From Gadus chalcogrammus (lineage: Eukaryota > Chordata > Actinopteri > Gadiformes > Gadidae), in contig NC_079412.1 of NCBI RefSeq assembly GCF_026213295.1, forward strand, positions 19,170,127-19,234,126: a stretch of 64,000 nucleotides of DNA. Direction: 5' to 3'. The notes under the pieces are model-generated. The model did not search any database. It saw only the letters and a program-made list of their open reading frames with translations, and was not told the origin of the DNA. Shown in pieces: positions 33,177 to 59,000 of this stretch. Each line of letters begins with the position of its first letter. Position 1 is the first letter of the stretch. A program made the position numbers and the translations under genes.

Positions 33177-36100
33177 TCATGTGTCATTGTCGATCCTGTG
33201 AGCTGAAATTGAAAATAAATAAAAAATAAATCACTGTTAACATGAAACACAATTAGGGAGCAGAATAGGAATCTTATACTGCTGTATGCAACATCTGAGA
33301 GATACAATGAGGGAGAGAGCAGAAAGAGAGCAAGACCTTTGAAATCACAAGCCTAAAAAAACCTCCCTCCCTCCCTTCTCGTTTCCCAGCCATCTTGTTT
33401 CTGGTAATATGATAATGCTGTGTGAGCGCATGTGATTGACATGCAAGGTTTGCATTCCTGAAACCAATCAGAGCAGAGGTCCTGATTGGTTTAAAATGAC
33501 CCAGGAGCAGTCAAAATCTAATTAGTCTCAAATACAGAGGTGAGTTAACCAGAACATACATCCTCACAGAGCATTTCATTCACTTACAGCGGACAGAAGT
33601 TGTTTCTCACAAATTACGTTCAAATTAAAGCTCTAAAATTGAACGGACAGCTCCTCTAACCAATATGTTTCAATTAACGAAAACATTTTCATCACAAGTT
33701 AAGAGATTTCTAATTGATATGTATTAATCTATGCCTAATAATGATACTTGGTAAAGTGAGACTTATTTGGGGGGATTTCACAATGCTATGAACTACATTA
33801 CTGTTCAATACTGAAGTGCATTTCCCTCCGTACTGATAAACACACAAAGAAACCAAGCGGGTCAGACGGTGTCAGTTCAGCAGTGCTTCCCCAACCGTTG
33901 TGTCAGGGAGTGTCATCATGCCATCAGCTCTCTACCATAGGAGTGCAGTAAAGATGCTTACATTGCTTTGGTATCCTGAGTGGTTCAGTGTCCCCTGACA
34001 GGACCTGATGCATGACCCCCCGGAACTGGTAGAGCACCTTCAGGCACTTCTCCTCCCCCACGCAGGCGTCATAGAAGCCGGGCAGCCCTGACTGGAAAAG
34101 GCAACTCAAGGTCAACTGCCATTGGCACAGAGAAGCACCCTTTGACCTATGTTTACCAAACAACCCAATAAGTACTGGAAGATATTTTAGTTTGTTTTTT
34201 TTAGCAACTATTTCGGTGAAAACTGAGAAACATTAGGTAAGAATAATAATAATTGACGTAGAATCATTCGTAGATAATTTCACCTTAACCTCTAACATAA
34301 CACACTCCTTAACACTAGGAAAATATGAATATTTTTCACAGTTTTCGCTCAGCAAAATCCCAAAAGAGATGCAATATACACATTTGACATATTTCCAAGC
34401 TGCAATGTGGATACAAATTCTTCTCAAACAAACATGCAGTGAACATGTTCCAACTTATTGTTCAAACATACATGCATTCTAGCCAGATAGTTCAGTGCAT
34501 TGTGTCCATAGATAAATCCCAGAGGAATATGTCTCTCAAATGTCACAATCTAAATAGAAATATCTAAATGTCTGAGTTATTGGGTCGGACAGACATCGCC
34601 ATATGTGCTGTGGAGTTATCAACTGCTGGAGTCCTTATAGCAACATCATAGATAGATTATGTTACAGATCTTCCAAATGCAAGAAAATCAAACTACCGTC
34701 TGTCTGCCTGCCCGTCTTTCATAAGCTCTCAAATAGGCTGAGCTGGGTTGTGGGTGTCCGGGCAGCCCTACCGCGCATGTAGCATAGGTAGTGGTGGGCT
34801 GATGTAGTGGCACTCCGATACGGTTTGGCCACGTGCGGAGGGTGCTCATGGTGGCCCTACCTTTGTGGCCTCAGTGAGGATGAGCTTTGAGTCTTTCACC
34901 AGGCACTGAAGAGGTACGGTCACATCGATGACCTTGGCCCTTTCGTGTTTCTTACTGTTGTCTGTGACAAACTTGCCATACCATGCGTTGAGAATGATTA
35001 GACCTAAAAAACAAAATAATGAGATTGACATTACAAAATAATCTGCTGGGTTTTACCCAACAGATACGAACAACAAAACGTGTTAATTATATACAAAATA
35101 TAATGAAATCAAGTGTTCAATAGGCAAGTCTGTGGCCTTGAACAACTTTGAGCACAGCATGTAAACTGCATTATCTTTATACAGAACTAATTTAGTTGTA
35201 CATTGGGAGGGACATTGATACCAGATGATTAGAACGGACGCGATAGAGCCAGGAATCTTTCACAGAAAAATCCTGACCAACTTTGTTCTTGGACTTGGCA
35301 AGGGTTCTAAAAGATCCAAGAGTACAACAAGAGTTTCAAAGTTCAGAGGTAAAAGTTGAGGATCAAGCACTTGATTAAGGGCAGGAGAAGCTTCATGTCT
35401 ATTGTGAACAGAACAGGCAGCCATTGAGATGGGGAGCGAGGTGTGAGAACATGAAGCAGTATTCAGCACAAAAACCACTGAGTGAGATTTTGCCTGGTTT
35501 ACCGTATTACTCGATGCGTTTAGTTGAGGAGTCATTTACCGAGCTCTTGCAAATGCATCAAAACCTGGAGTGCCAGTGATTGAAATCCTCAAGCAATTTG
35601 GACAAAGGCTTATTTTTTTACTCACAAGTTGCTTCATTTAATCAGTATGCAGCAAAGAATGAGAAAACACAATTAATGTCTAATTTGAGTACCTTAGGTA
35701 CTACTGATTTTCATTAGAATAAGAGTACTACATTAACTCTGAGATGTCGGTGTGTGCTTGTCATTAGCTGCGACTTCACCAACTTGCAGGACATGTCCCT
35801 GCCTAAGGGTACCTGCGCGGACAACAATTACAGCAGTCACTGCAACCACCGCAGTGTATGACCAGTGGCACGCCAATTACCGCTCATTGTAATAGTGGCA
35901 TCATAATTAGCACTTGCCTTAATAGGGTTACAAAGGTCATCTCTAAGACAGAGAGCCAATGTATGAGAATTATTTGTTTAAAGAGGAACGCATCAAACGG
36001 AGCGGTGAAAATACATGTACACATAAATAAATATCTGAATCGGCCGAATAGTTGAATCAAATAATAATGAAATACAAACATGTAATCAAATATGCAGACA

Positions 36101-39100
36101 TAAAAACAATGCAATGCTTTCACAGCCAGGCGCACACAGCCCTTACCCATTCTGGACTCCTCAGCTTCAATAATCCTGCGCACAGACTCCTGCATCAGCA
36201 AGACCTTCATAGGAAAGCAATGGAGAGAGATAAATGTGGTTAGACTTCCCATGAGACTGAATTTACTGCAATTCTACCATCACCACTGTACTCATTACGC
36301 AGGCACTTTTATCAAGTGGTTTTTAAAAAATGTAATTCATTTACAGGTAAGGGGTAGGCCTCATGCTCAAGGATGCCTACAGGTAGACAACGGACATCAG
36401 GGAATCTAACACCGAACCTGTCGGCCACCATTATGGCTGGTAGCTACATCTGGCCAAATATAATACGACTGATGCAGCTTAACAAATGTCATGAGACAGA
36501 CTAATATTTGGGATGTTTATGCACACCACACTGCGTCTACATGCTGGGAGCCCAAACGACCGCTAATTGCTGGGCTGTAGTGAACTCACAGAAGACTCCG
36601 CTTCTTGCCTCTTCCTGGCGATGTCAGTTGCAGAGCTCTCCCGCTGCTTCTCCAAGTCCCTGTTAAGTAGAGAAAGAAAAGAATATCCCTCCTCCTTAGA
36701 TCACAGCTAGATGTTGGGCTGCCTGTGAACCTCTATTAAAACAAAAAAATACTTTGCTTTTGACAGGCTCAAAGTAGAGCTAATTCAGTCAACAGCAAGA
36801 GACGGCTTTGGTTTGAATGGGTTAATCAGTATTTGTATTGCACTGCAAGAGAGGAGGGGGGAAGAGCGTATGAGAGAGGGTGCTGGCTTACTGTTCCTTC
36901 TGAGAATGCAGGTAGGGTCTGATCACCAGCCGCTGAATGGCGAGGTAGAAGACGAGTGGTCCGACGGTAGCATAAAACACTGCGCTGGGCAGGAGCTGAT
37001 CGGTCAGGTGGATGGGGAAGAAATAGGTCTGACTGGCTCTGTTCAGCCTGTGGGAAGAGACACACACAATGCAGCAAACAGAAACGCATTGGGAAGATAT
37101 TCTGATTGGAGAGCGTCTTTTTCTAAACTTAACAAATTATTGATCCCATTCCTTTAATTCAGGTAAAATAGTTTGAAGGACGACTATAAACTAATGCAGT
37201 CAAATATGGAAAGAGGTTCAAATTGATCAGCATAATGGCATATTTAACACTCCTTTGATCTAAAGCAAATATATACCATTGTACTGCATTCCAACAATTG
37301 CTAATCTTCATCAGATAGAACACAGCAATAAGTGACATCTACAGTAATATCTGACATGAAGACAGCTCAGTGTTAAGTTATATGATCCATAATGAAGTGA
37401 GCTCAGATTTAAGTTTGATCTATGGTAACTTCTGACAGGGAGGGAGTGCAGTGTTAAATAACATCTGACTTGAAGAGGGCTTAGTTTGAAGTTGAATCTT
37501 TGGTAACATCAGACAGGAAGAGAGCTCAGTGCGGTTGTGCTCACTTGATCTTGAGGGAGACACCGTGGGGGACTCCAACGCTGACCGTGGCCCCCAGGAC
37601 GCTGTGTCGGCTGATCTTCCTCTCCGCACCGTACTCCACCATAGTCCCGAAGAAGCCCGATCTGACCCAAAGAAAAGAAGCTCAACCTCCACGCTCCAAA
37701 TTTGTCCTCTCAAATCATCTCCAACGTACTCAATGAGAACAAAGAATCGGGATGCTTTGAAAATGAATGAATGATGACTATTTACATTAGTTAGGCTTTA
37801 ATTAGAGCCTTTATGTCACACACAGTATTAAAGATGGATGACAAGAGTGCATAGAGTAGATGTTACTTGTTGTGAGAACATACTTTATGGAGCCTTTTAT
37901 TTTGGTCTGGTCTTCATCCTGGAATTTGTACTGATAGCTCGTCATCACAAAGCAGTGAGGGATGCCAAGCTGCAAAAAATAAGTATAATCATTATTCGAA
38001 AGGCAGGAAGGCGATGTAACCATATCTAGTATGTGATCAATCCTCCTAGTTTGACTGAACTGCTGCATGATGCAATTGGGGGGTTTAATATAGTAAAGGC
38101 TGACATCCAAACACTGACCTGCAAGGCAAAGGTGAAATGGCTGGTTTTGGTGTCTCTGACAATGCTGGTGTTCATGGAGGACTGGGTTCCCCAGCGCCAC
38201 TGTAGGTAGCCCATGGTGTTCTTGTCCAGATGACGGGCCAGAACAGTGGTCGCCCCGGGTCGCACGCCCCGGGACGAGAACTGAAGGCCACACTGAGCAG
38301 TCGCGAAGCTAGCGGAGGGAAGACATGAGCTTTCAAAATGTATGCTTGAGTATAACTTTTAGCTAATTGTCCACTTCTACTGCTTCTGCACGAACCATCG
38401 TGGTGTCAGGTTTCTAAAGAGTTTCATCCCAAGGAGAGGTCCATGGGTGTCTCCAGCGCCAAATTCCAGCTGTGTACACATAAACAATCATTAGACCTTT
38501 GCGAAGAATCTATCACTTCATGAATGGTGGAAGAATTTAACAATTCTAATTAATCTCACATTATCTCCCAACAGTTACAAGCATTTACAGTACAGGTGTC
38601 ATTTGATGTGCATAGTTGTGAGGAGCACGGTCCTAGTATCATTTATCATAATACAGCTCCAATGACAGTCATTCGTGTTGAAGCTTTGTGGATAAACTTG
38701 AAGATGGACAGTTCGGATTGCTCCCAACAATCAGAAACGACTTTCACTTAATGAAATGCAATGAATGAATGAAATCAAGGGAGAGAGCAGAGGAGAGAGC
38801 ACCCAAATGAATCTTGCAGAGAAGAGGAATAAAGTAATTAAAGTCACAAAACAAGTGTCAAGTCAGAGTTAACATGTACGTCAGGAATAAAAACTTCAGA
38901 TGTGAGACGACAGCTAAGCACACAAACTTTGTTAAAGATAGAAAGGCTCGCCAATAATGGTGATAAGTCAAGTTGACACTCAAGAGCATGTTCTGACCTC
39001 TCCCCAGCCCTTGGCTGAAGTGACTCTTCTCAAGGCCAAGTTAATGTTACCCCCTCCAGTTCCATTTTGTGTTGACAAGGAGCCAGACAAAATAGCAGTG

Positions 39101-42100
39101 TCTGTTGTTGTAAGAGGTGCCTACAAGAAAGAACAAAAAGCCACCAGTTATAAATTGCCTTCTAACAAAGTTGTCTCAGACAACTTCTGGGCTACACATG
39201 TTTTCTGTACTAATACAATTTGATCTGTTGGCTACAAACCATTACCTCTATAGATTGCGATATGTGCATTTTGTTGATCTCCACTTGCGGGTAACTTCCG
39301 CTGACCACATCCTCATAGTCTTCATCGTATCGGTCAAAGAGGTCTGTGGCATCGATGCCTACACTGATCAATCCCTATAAGAACAACAAATCAATTAAAA
39401 CATTTTTTTATGTTAATAATATACATTGAAGCGATGAACCCGCCTCCTGCCCTCATCCCACCTTTGGATTAGTCCTTTGTTGAAGCCTCCTCTCCTCTCG
39501 CTCTTTGTGAAGGCGCTCGTACTCCTCGCGGATCTCTACAGGTGTTCTTTTCCTCTCCACAACCTGCACATGTGGAAATGTGTCAATGGAGACCTTCAGA
39601 GCTCAGCCACAACCATGACAGACAATGTTCTGGGAGTGTCTGATTGTTGATGATGGTACAAAAGTTTGATGTTGTAACACACAGTTGGTGGACATAATTA
39701 ACGTTTTGCAGTACAAATCAACCCAATGCCTGCTGTTTCTCCATAATATTCTACAATGCGTTTCTCATTCTGCAGTGAGAGGCATCTCTTCCTGAGAATA
39801 GATGCTTACCTCCCATCCTTCCACATCCAGTCCTCTCTTTCCATAGATATCGTATATTGCCCGCGCCTGAGGGTCGCTGAGTACTACAGAGTAATACAGA
39901 TAACCAGCAATTATTTAAAAGGGCAGCAGATTTACAAAGAACAATTTCAGATGCGTTATTGTTACAGGTGGTAACGCAGGGCTCCAGACTAACTTTTTCC
40001 TTGGGTGCACTGGTGCGCCTAAAGTTTTAATTTGGGTACACCAGCACGCATTTATGGTGCACCCAAGTTTTGAGTTGTTGACGGGGGGGGGGGGGGGGGG
40101 GCGTTGAACCGTGCCTGCCTTGCGCTGAGTTGTTGACGGGGGGTGGGGGGGGGCGTTGGACCGTGCCTGCCTTGCGCTGAGTTGTTGACGAGGGGGGGGG
40201 GGGGGGGGGGGCAACCGGGCAACTGCACCGGTTGCACTGTCGATATTTACTAATATTTTGACCATTAAATAAATGCCTTAAATAAATGCCGAATCTGTAT
40301 CTCTCATAAAGAATATCGTCAGACAATGCTAAGGGATCGGTTCTGTCCCGAAAAACCCTCTGTCTCCGGAGAGACGCCTGTACGATAAGTGCGCCGTGGT
40401 CCATGAGAACACCCACAAATGGTGACGCCATTATCGGAGGAGAGGCTAGGAAGCTGCGCACGCCGATATAAGTAGCCGATCTCCGGGTAGACTCGCTGAA
40501 AAGCTGCTCCCGACCAGGTTTGGTTGCGAGCGTAAGTCACCAATGGTGATACAGCGACGCTTAAAGAGATCAACTTTCATGGTACAGCTAACCCAGGCTT
40601 TCAGCTCAACATACCTCGCTAACCCTCTAATCGAGCTTCGTAGTACAAGCCCCTGGATTGGGCTTCGCGGGTTTATTTACCGGCGTTGCTATCGTTACCG
40701 GTCTTGCGTGTTCCAACGGTTTATTAGGTATCTAATAAATCGCTGTCTAATCAATACTTCATTCACTGCCTCTTCTGTGGTTATTACAATATTATGAATA
40801 GACTGCTCTGTAAAAAAATAAAATAATTATAATTATACCAGATACATTTTCAGTCGCACCGGTGCGCCCAAATAAAATATTTGGTCGCACTACCCCGAAT
40901 TCTAGGCGCATGTGCGCCCAAATTAGGCGCACTCTGGAGCCCTAACGGGTTATTCATAAACTTGCCTTACCTTCATAAGCTTGGTGTACAAGGTTAAAGA
41001 GCTGTTCGGCTTGTAGTTTCAGCTCAGGGTCCCGGTGCTTGTCAGGGTGGTAAATCATACATAGCCTTCTGTATGCTGCCTTCAGCTCATCCTGTGTTGC
41101 CTGAAATAATGACATTTAGCAAATTTACAAATTGGTACATGTAAGAGGTAAATAAGAGGAAGTCCTTAAGAACTCATGGCAATGTGAACTAATTATAATA
41201 CAATTAGAGTGGTTGAGGCAAGAATACAGTCCATAACTCCATGATGGTGAATCTGATTGGGTGTCCTACAGTGTGTTACATAGGAGATAATGCTGTCAAA
41301 GTTAATAGACAAGTGAAAACCTTAATGGGAACGGTTCAGGAACATGTTCAGGATTGTGTTAAATGTGTTGCTAACTGATAACTGCGCTGATTACTGAACC
41401 CTTTGATTGGAAAATAGCGAGGTAAACATCATTGACAGACATAATTCATACATTGACATCCTTCACTGTGCTAGGGAAAATAAAACTCTAGCCCGATATG
41501 TTACCCACACTTGTTATTGCACTATGTCACTGGGTCATATTAGCGAGTCCATTGAAAACAGTGAGATAGAATGACATTATGTTGGGCCCACCACAGCTCA
41601 ACAAATAAACAAAACTACTCTGGTCACCAGGAGTATCAACATTACATAGAAGGTAACAGTAGTAGTAACGCAACAGTTAACTTGGGTTAATATCGTTACA
41701 AGGGCGGCAGTATGTACAGCATATATGGTATGTGACCATGAATCGTAGTATAGTACATTAATCAGTAATAGTTAATACAAATAAGACATTACAAATCGTA
41801 TAGAATACGGCATGGCGTTATGAGTGTCTCGTTTTTACTCAAATAAAGTTAATGAACACCAGGCCCCACTTAGTTAGTCATTTCGAGTGCAAGGGAAAGC
41901 AGTGAGCTGGGGGATGGTGGATGTAATGCCCCCGAAGTGTCTCCGTTCTCTGCTGAACATATGCTCTCGGCATATTGTCTATACGTGTGAAAGACTGCCG
42001 GGAAAAACTGAATTTACAGCAAGAGCTTATAAGAGATACGAATACTTAAAGCAAACGAAACAAAATAAAAATAGTCTACAATTGAATGTATGCGTCTGCC

Positions 42101-42380
42101 AGATAGTATATGACATACAGGGAGACCAGAGCACAACTCTGAACTGTCAGAGAAAAAAAAAATCAATGTCGAGGGTCACTTGTTAGCACACGGCTAACGT
42201 TAGCTCAAACTGGACGCATGTGGAGCCAATTCCGGACGCTTAACTCTCCTAAAAGGTTAACATATGCAAGAACAAACAGTTTTTGTAACAGACAATCGCA
42301 TACTCTACCTCTCTCCTGACGTTTAGCAGCGAATAGTAATCATCATTGTCAATCTCATCATCTTCCAAGGCGGACGCCAT
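33177..42380 (-). CDS. dnajc11: DnaJ homolog subfamily C member 11 (16 exons)
   Basis: J-domain protein of the mitochondrial outer membrane, linked to the MICOS/MIB assemblies that shape cristae. Exons: 42309-42380, 40971-41100, 39810-39883, 39462-39563, 39246-39374, 38998-39120, 38396-38469, 38119-38308, 37884-37969, 37545-37661, 36892-37047, 36590-36659, 36147-36204, 34861-35003, 33962-34091, 33177-33202. They total 1680 nt (559 aa), the human length as I recall it, with every phase consistent. Residues about 14-82 are the J domain with HPD at 42-44; the middle has [20 protein letters not shown]; a hydrophobic stretch [15 protein letters not shown] precedes a charged coiled segment; the C-terminus is the DUF3395 domain ([51 protein letters not shown]). 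Start: the only suitable ATG, giving [19 protein letters not shown]. It is divergent from camta1. Confidence 0.97.
37320..37530. repeat. Degenerate ~40-80-bp tandem repeat in dnajc11 intron 10
   Basis: Four to five diverged copies of a motif like GGTAACATCTGACAGGAAGA followed by GAGCTCAGTGTTAA, near 37342, 37420, 37457 and 37500. The last copy ends close to the exon at 37545-37661. Confidence 0.6.
39977..40944. mobile_element. hAT-like nonautonomous element in dnajc11 intron 2
   Basis: Ends are CAGGGCTCCAGA and the inverted TCTGGAGCCCT; TAACG adjoins both, consistent with a partly eroded target duplication. Inside are GTCGCACCGGTGCGCCC-type sequences near the right end, typical of a fish hAT group, and an internal G-rich minisatellite. 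No transposase. It lies entirely in the intron between exons 40971-41100 and 39810-39883. Confidence 0.7.
40072..40215. repeat. G-tract minisatellite, three copies
   Basis: Three copies of a unit starting GAGTTGTTGACG, then a run of about 10-20 G, then GCGTTGRACCGTGCCTGCCT and TGCGCT; the third copy is partial. G runs lie at about 40083-40101, 40138-40153 and 40194-40211. Open frames here code for poly-Pro and are not genes. Confidence 0.9.
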
Positions 42381-43516
42381 GTTTACAACCTGTCATGCCT
42401 TCCTCGAATAGTCAGGGTGTGGGGGCTCCACGGTCGCCCCCTTGTGGTTTGGATGACTACCAACATTTATTTTGACAACAAATTTATAAATTGCTGCGAT
42501 TATGCTGAAAATGTAAATTCAAAGTGTCAAATGCAAGAATTATTTTACATTAATATGTTCTCGTCAGGAGAAGGCCTATGTCATTGGGACTCTTATGGAT
42601 CGTAAATGTGTAGAAAGTGGATTTCTTATTTCTTATATATGGTTCAATTATAAAGTCCTGAAAATCACTTTTCCTTGAAAATCACTTGATCGCTAAACTA
42701 CACAGATAAGACTTTGGCACAGGCCATTGACGCGCAACAAATATAACCCAGAATATTACATAGTTGCATTAACGAACTACATTCATGCAACGAATACCTT
42801 GAATATTTAACATAATCAATTCCACATTTGTAAATTAAAGTACATTTAACCTATTGCATTACGGCCAACGCATAATCACCGTCTTTGTTATTTTAATGAG
42901 CGCCTTCACTCGGTGCGCCTGCGTCATACGGTCCTGCCCTCAGAAGGGGAACTGTTCATTCAGCACCACCAAGTATCCAACACAGCCTCCACACCGCAAT
43001 GAGTTGGAGCCTTCGTCTGCCCTCTCCGACATCTTATGGCTTATTGCCCCTTATGATCCGCTCCCCTATGGCTCCAAACATGGAAAAAAATATGCATTTG
43101 TAATCTAGACCTTTTTTTGTATTCGTACTTCTACAGTTACTTAGTCTTTTTCATCCCTGGACACAACAATGCAGAGTTAGAATTAGGATATTGAGTGCAT
43201 ATATATATCCTTGATATGGCAAAGCCATATCATATATATTATACTACAATAGATGGTTTATTAAGCATATATAGGGAGATACCATGTACTATCAGTAGTA
43301 GGGTACTGAGGTGTCTTTATGCCGTTGTTTAATAGTTTCATATGAGATGTGATTTTTTTTCACGCTGTCACAAGTCCAGCTTTTCATTGTCACTCATTTA
43401 CTCCCAGCCAATGGTAAGTGTGCATTTGGTTGGACTCGCCGCTGCTTCTCGAGTCCCTCCTCGTGCTCAACTCGCTGTGCACGCGCGTGGTACCCGCGGT
43501 CGTGAGGAGGAGGACG
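42381..43516. promoter_or_regulatory. Shared divergent upstream region of dnajc11 and camta1
   Basis: 1.14 kb separates the divergent start codons. It should carry both promoters and 5' UTRs. The part just before camta1 (43430-43516) is CG-rich; the middle is AT-rich with short ATAT runs. No protein family is visible. Confidence 0.55.
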
Positions 43517-54915
<11,399 letters not shown>

Positions 54916-55974
54916 GTGAGGCTGCCGTCCCTTATCCACGACGTTCCCCTCCATCCATCACGTTACCCACGCAGCCGTCCGCGAGACACATTGATCTTTC
55001 CGCTCTGGTTTTTTCTTTTTTTCTGAGACAGACAGATTCCTAAGCAATGACAACATTCTCTTAGGGATATAGGCTCATATTGTTGGGCTTCTCGACGCAC
55101 ACCTTATCGGAGATTGCCAAATATCCACTTAGCATTGGCATCAAGGAGCATATTAGCTCAGTCGCATACAATCCAGCAGTCTCAATAATTCCACGTTGTC
55201 GTTGAATGGGCCCTCTGTGTTCTAGTGTAATTGCATGCTATTACTACCGTATTCATTAATATTTTTTGGGTTGATTTTGTTTTGTTGACATTACTGTCCA
55301 GATTTAGAAATGCATATATTAGGCAATCATATTATGTGAATCATTTTAAACCATTAGGAGGATTGTACTTACCAAGCACTTCCTCTGATTTCTCTTTCAC
55401 TGATAATTGGCTCCACCTGGAAGGTTGACATTTTGCCATATTAAACCGTTCCTGAACACAGACAGAAATATATAAAGCATCCTTACTTGTTCTCTTGCTG
55501 CACACATGAAATGATACAGCTTTGCAACACCTTGGGTCATGTTTTGTAATGTTTATTGTGATATTGTCACCCTTTTGAATTTTCCTTGTTAGAATTAGAA
55601 ATCCCTGCTACTCTGAACTTATAATTGTACAGGTGTTTTTTGTCATTATTTCTTCATTTATTCAATATATCTTCCTTAGTGGGAAGATCAATGGATCTCA
55701 TAGCCCATAGGAAATTGAAAAGATATCTCACTGAGTCATGAGAAATTGATAATCACCAAGTGTAATTGGAAGTGATTAGACCCCAATATACTACAAGTTG
55801 ATTCAAGTTAGTTTTACTTAACGTTGGGTATAAAAAACAATATGCTAAAACCACCCATCCATTCTTTTGATTAACAAATTGTTACTTATAAATTGCACTA
55901 ATCTGCATTGATTCAAGTAAGTTGGCTCTGAACTAGAGACAAAATGCTTACTTTACTTAGAATAAATTGGTGAA

Positions 55975-56095
55975 AATGCTTTCATAGTATGCATGTATTG
56001 ACTGTGAATGTTAGGCAATATTGTAAAGCGCTTTGAGTGGCCACTGGTTAGAGAAGCGCGATATAAATGCAGTCCATTGACCATTTACTTGCCCT
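55975..56095 (+). mobile_element. SINE/LINE 3' tail (V-SINE or L2 type)
   Basis: GTAAAGCGCTTTGAGTGGCC, then GAGAAGCGCGATATAAATGC, is the conserved 3' tail shared by fish V-SINEs and their partner LINEs. No tRNA-like head is visible upstream, so the copy is 5'-truncated or decayed. Confidence 0.75.
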
Positions 56096-59000
56096 AGCTA
56101 TTTTAGATAGGTTATGCTTTCGAAGATTAACACAATAAATAAGAAATTGAGAAATCAGCCCATTGACTATGAATACAGCATGTACACTGTGTGTCTCCAT
56201 CTGCCTCGTGTGTGCTCCCTCGCCCTAGACTAGTTATTAAAAAATGTAAAACGCCACTGTGTTTTTAATTGGCTGATGTTGTAACTTGTGCCTTGTTTGA
56301 CCTGCATTGTACGGCTAGCAGTCTAAATTAATTAACACATTTTTGTAATTGATCGAAAAATATATAAGCCTAAGCACTTGTTTGGGATAAATGCTGTCGA
56401 CTACAGCTGCTGGCACCCCTCGTCATGTATAAAGGAAAATGAATAGTTTCAGCACAAGCGGTGGCACTGGTTGAAGAAGCACTATTTGGTGTACACATTT
56501 CAGGCCTCATATGGAAGTTGGGGATTGATGGGTTGCTCGAATTCCTTTTCAAAAGTGAGCGGAAGGAGCATTGAAGTATGTTGTCGTTATGCATTCCAAA
56601 AGTGATTTCTGGGCTGCAAAGTAACCTTTCCTAAAATTGAGGACATTTCGTCTTATGCGCCCCGTGCATACCAGTGTGTCCGCTCCTCATTGGTGGCAGC
56701 CGGGCAGCCGGGGAGGCATCATAACGTCTCTTGTCGCCTCGATTGTGTGACTCTCAGTGAAAGTGACACCTCATCAATTGTGTGCATATTTCGGGCGCTG
56801 GTTCGGCATCCTTAATGCAATCTTGTTGTTCTTCCACCCTGTACAAGCAAAAGGATCTCAATAAAGTGAGGGACGCTGATGACTGGAACAATATCGAAAC
56901 GGCGTGACACAGGCAATGCTCATTTTGTTCTTGCACCATTCCACTAAAAAAGATTCCACCGGCTATAGATATTATAGAGATCCTTTTTTGGCCTTAAAGC
57001 AAGACATCTATAACATTATACATTCAAGAAACCAAGGGTATTTCTCCCCCTCGACTATAGCCTTGTGAAGCTTGAACAATATTTCTGTCAATTCATGAGG
57101 CAGTTTTTGTCAGCCTCATTCATGAAGAGATGCACATTTAATTTCCCTTTAGGTGGAAAAGGTTGGGGCTACAACTTGCCTTTCAGAATCTTTAAGCTGG
57201 TGCATAGGGGGTTGCAGTTATGCTGGGGCAGTGAGGTGAATCCTATGGCAAACTATTCATTTCGGCTCCCCTGTGTACATTTATGAGGAGTAAGTGTACT
57301 GGAATACATTTCAAGCATTTACTGGAAAATTAGATAAACCAATCTGATCAAAATGCAGAGGCAGAAGGAAGGAATAGGCATGGCGTAACAGACTCGGGAG
57401 CTGTCTGTGAGGTAGGGATATGCTATCAGCCTTAACATTTTCCCTGGAAGATTAACAAGAAGCATGGCACTGCTTGACAATTTGCTTGGTAAACACGCCT
57501 AAGTCTGAGAGAAAATTGGGGATTGTGTAAAGAAATACAGAAGAAAAACCACGTCTCAAATTTGTCTGTTGTTTTTGTCTGTTAGGAATTCATGATATCT
57601 TTGGTCTTTGAGACGGTGTTGGAGTAGCAGTTACAAAACACTGCAGTGGAAGATCATGAATACATCTCAGCGTCCCTGCCTGCTGTACCTGGCTTGTGCG
57701 GGTTGTTCCTCAGCCCTTATTGTGCTCCTGGCGTTGGGGGGGATGAGCCAACCAGGAACAAATCCTTCCTAGATCCCTTCCAGGTTTGCAACCGACCGCT
57801 ATTGTCTGGAGGCGTCTCTGGCACGGTGACCTCTATTTTAGCAGACATTTCTGTTGAGATTTAAATCTTTTTAAGAAGGACACCTCACGCGGGAGGGGCT
57901 TTAGGCCTACATTCTCTTCAAGATGAAACCCGCCTGATGTTTGGTTACCCTGGCATGAAAGATGCAGAGCTCCAGAGCCAATGTCTCTGCCCAGTACTAT
58001 TTCTGAGATATGTTTCTGCGCCTATACTTTACCTCAGAGCTCTGCCTTAGGGCATTCATTAAAGTAACATGCAGGCTTTGCTCTTAAATTCCTCCAAGAA
58101 AAAAAACAACATTGTAGATTAGCCACCACATTGCAGACATAAAACCATGAAATTAACCTGCTTACAATTGAAAGGTGTGATTTAAAGTCATTAAAAAATC
58201 CAGGGTACACCACATACGCAAAAGCCGGTTGAGATTCATTGAGTCTTTCAGCCCTAAAAAAGCTGAGACAGGGGAGTATATCTGGTAGGCCTGGCAAGCG
58301 GGGGACAAGAGTCCTAAGCTGAAGTGACACCCTCAGCCCTTAATGAACGGTACAGGACTCTGGGTACTACCCTCAGCTTAGAAGGACTCTTTCTGAACTT
58401 GCGCCGAACCAAGGGAGACAAGAGAGCATCGGCTAAGGCCTCCATCGGCTTGCTACACATTTAATGCAGCTGTCGTCAGGAATAATCCTCTCTGCTGTGC
58501 CGACGGCACAGCATGGGGCCCCACATACAATATGCTGCCACTCAGGACTAAGCAGGAGTGCCTCGTGAACGCGCTCTCTGGGTTTAGTCAAAACGGAGTC
58601 AGGATTTACATGCAGCAGTGGTCAGAATCCATAGCTAATTAATTGAAATACATAATGGAGAATAATCTATGCCAATACGAGATGCTACCATGGGGGGGGT
58701 GACGGGGGGGGACATTGATATGTGCTGGCGTCTTTATCTCGGAACTAAAACAACATTTTTGTTAAATCCTTCGCATTATGATGTCCCACTATTTTCCAAT
58801 TGTTGTTCTTATTTGACGTGGGACTTTCCCTTGATAAATGATAAATATTTGAATAAAATAATAAAATACAATATATTTTCTTTTTATATGGCAATTATTT
58901 GAAACCATTTTTGTTATGTATCAAGAGATTTCATACACTAAATACATACTTTAAATGTATTTTTTACATTTAAAGTGATATTTAAAGTAGATCTCCTTTT

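Noticed and set aside
39915..40461. Minus-strand frames rich in proline (116 and 144 residues)
   Set aside because: The proline runs come from the G-tract minisatellite inside a hAT-like intronic element.
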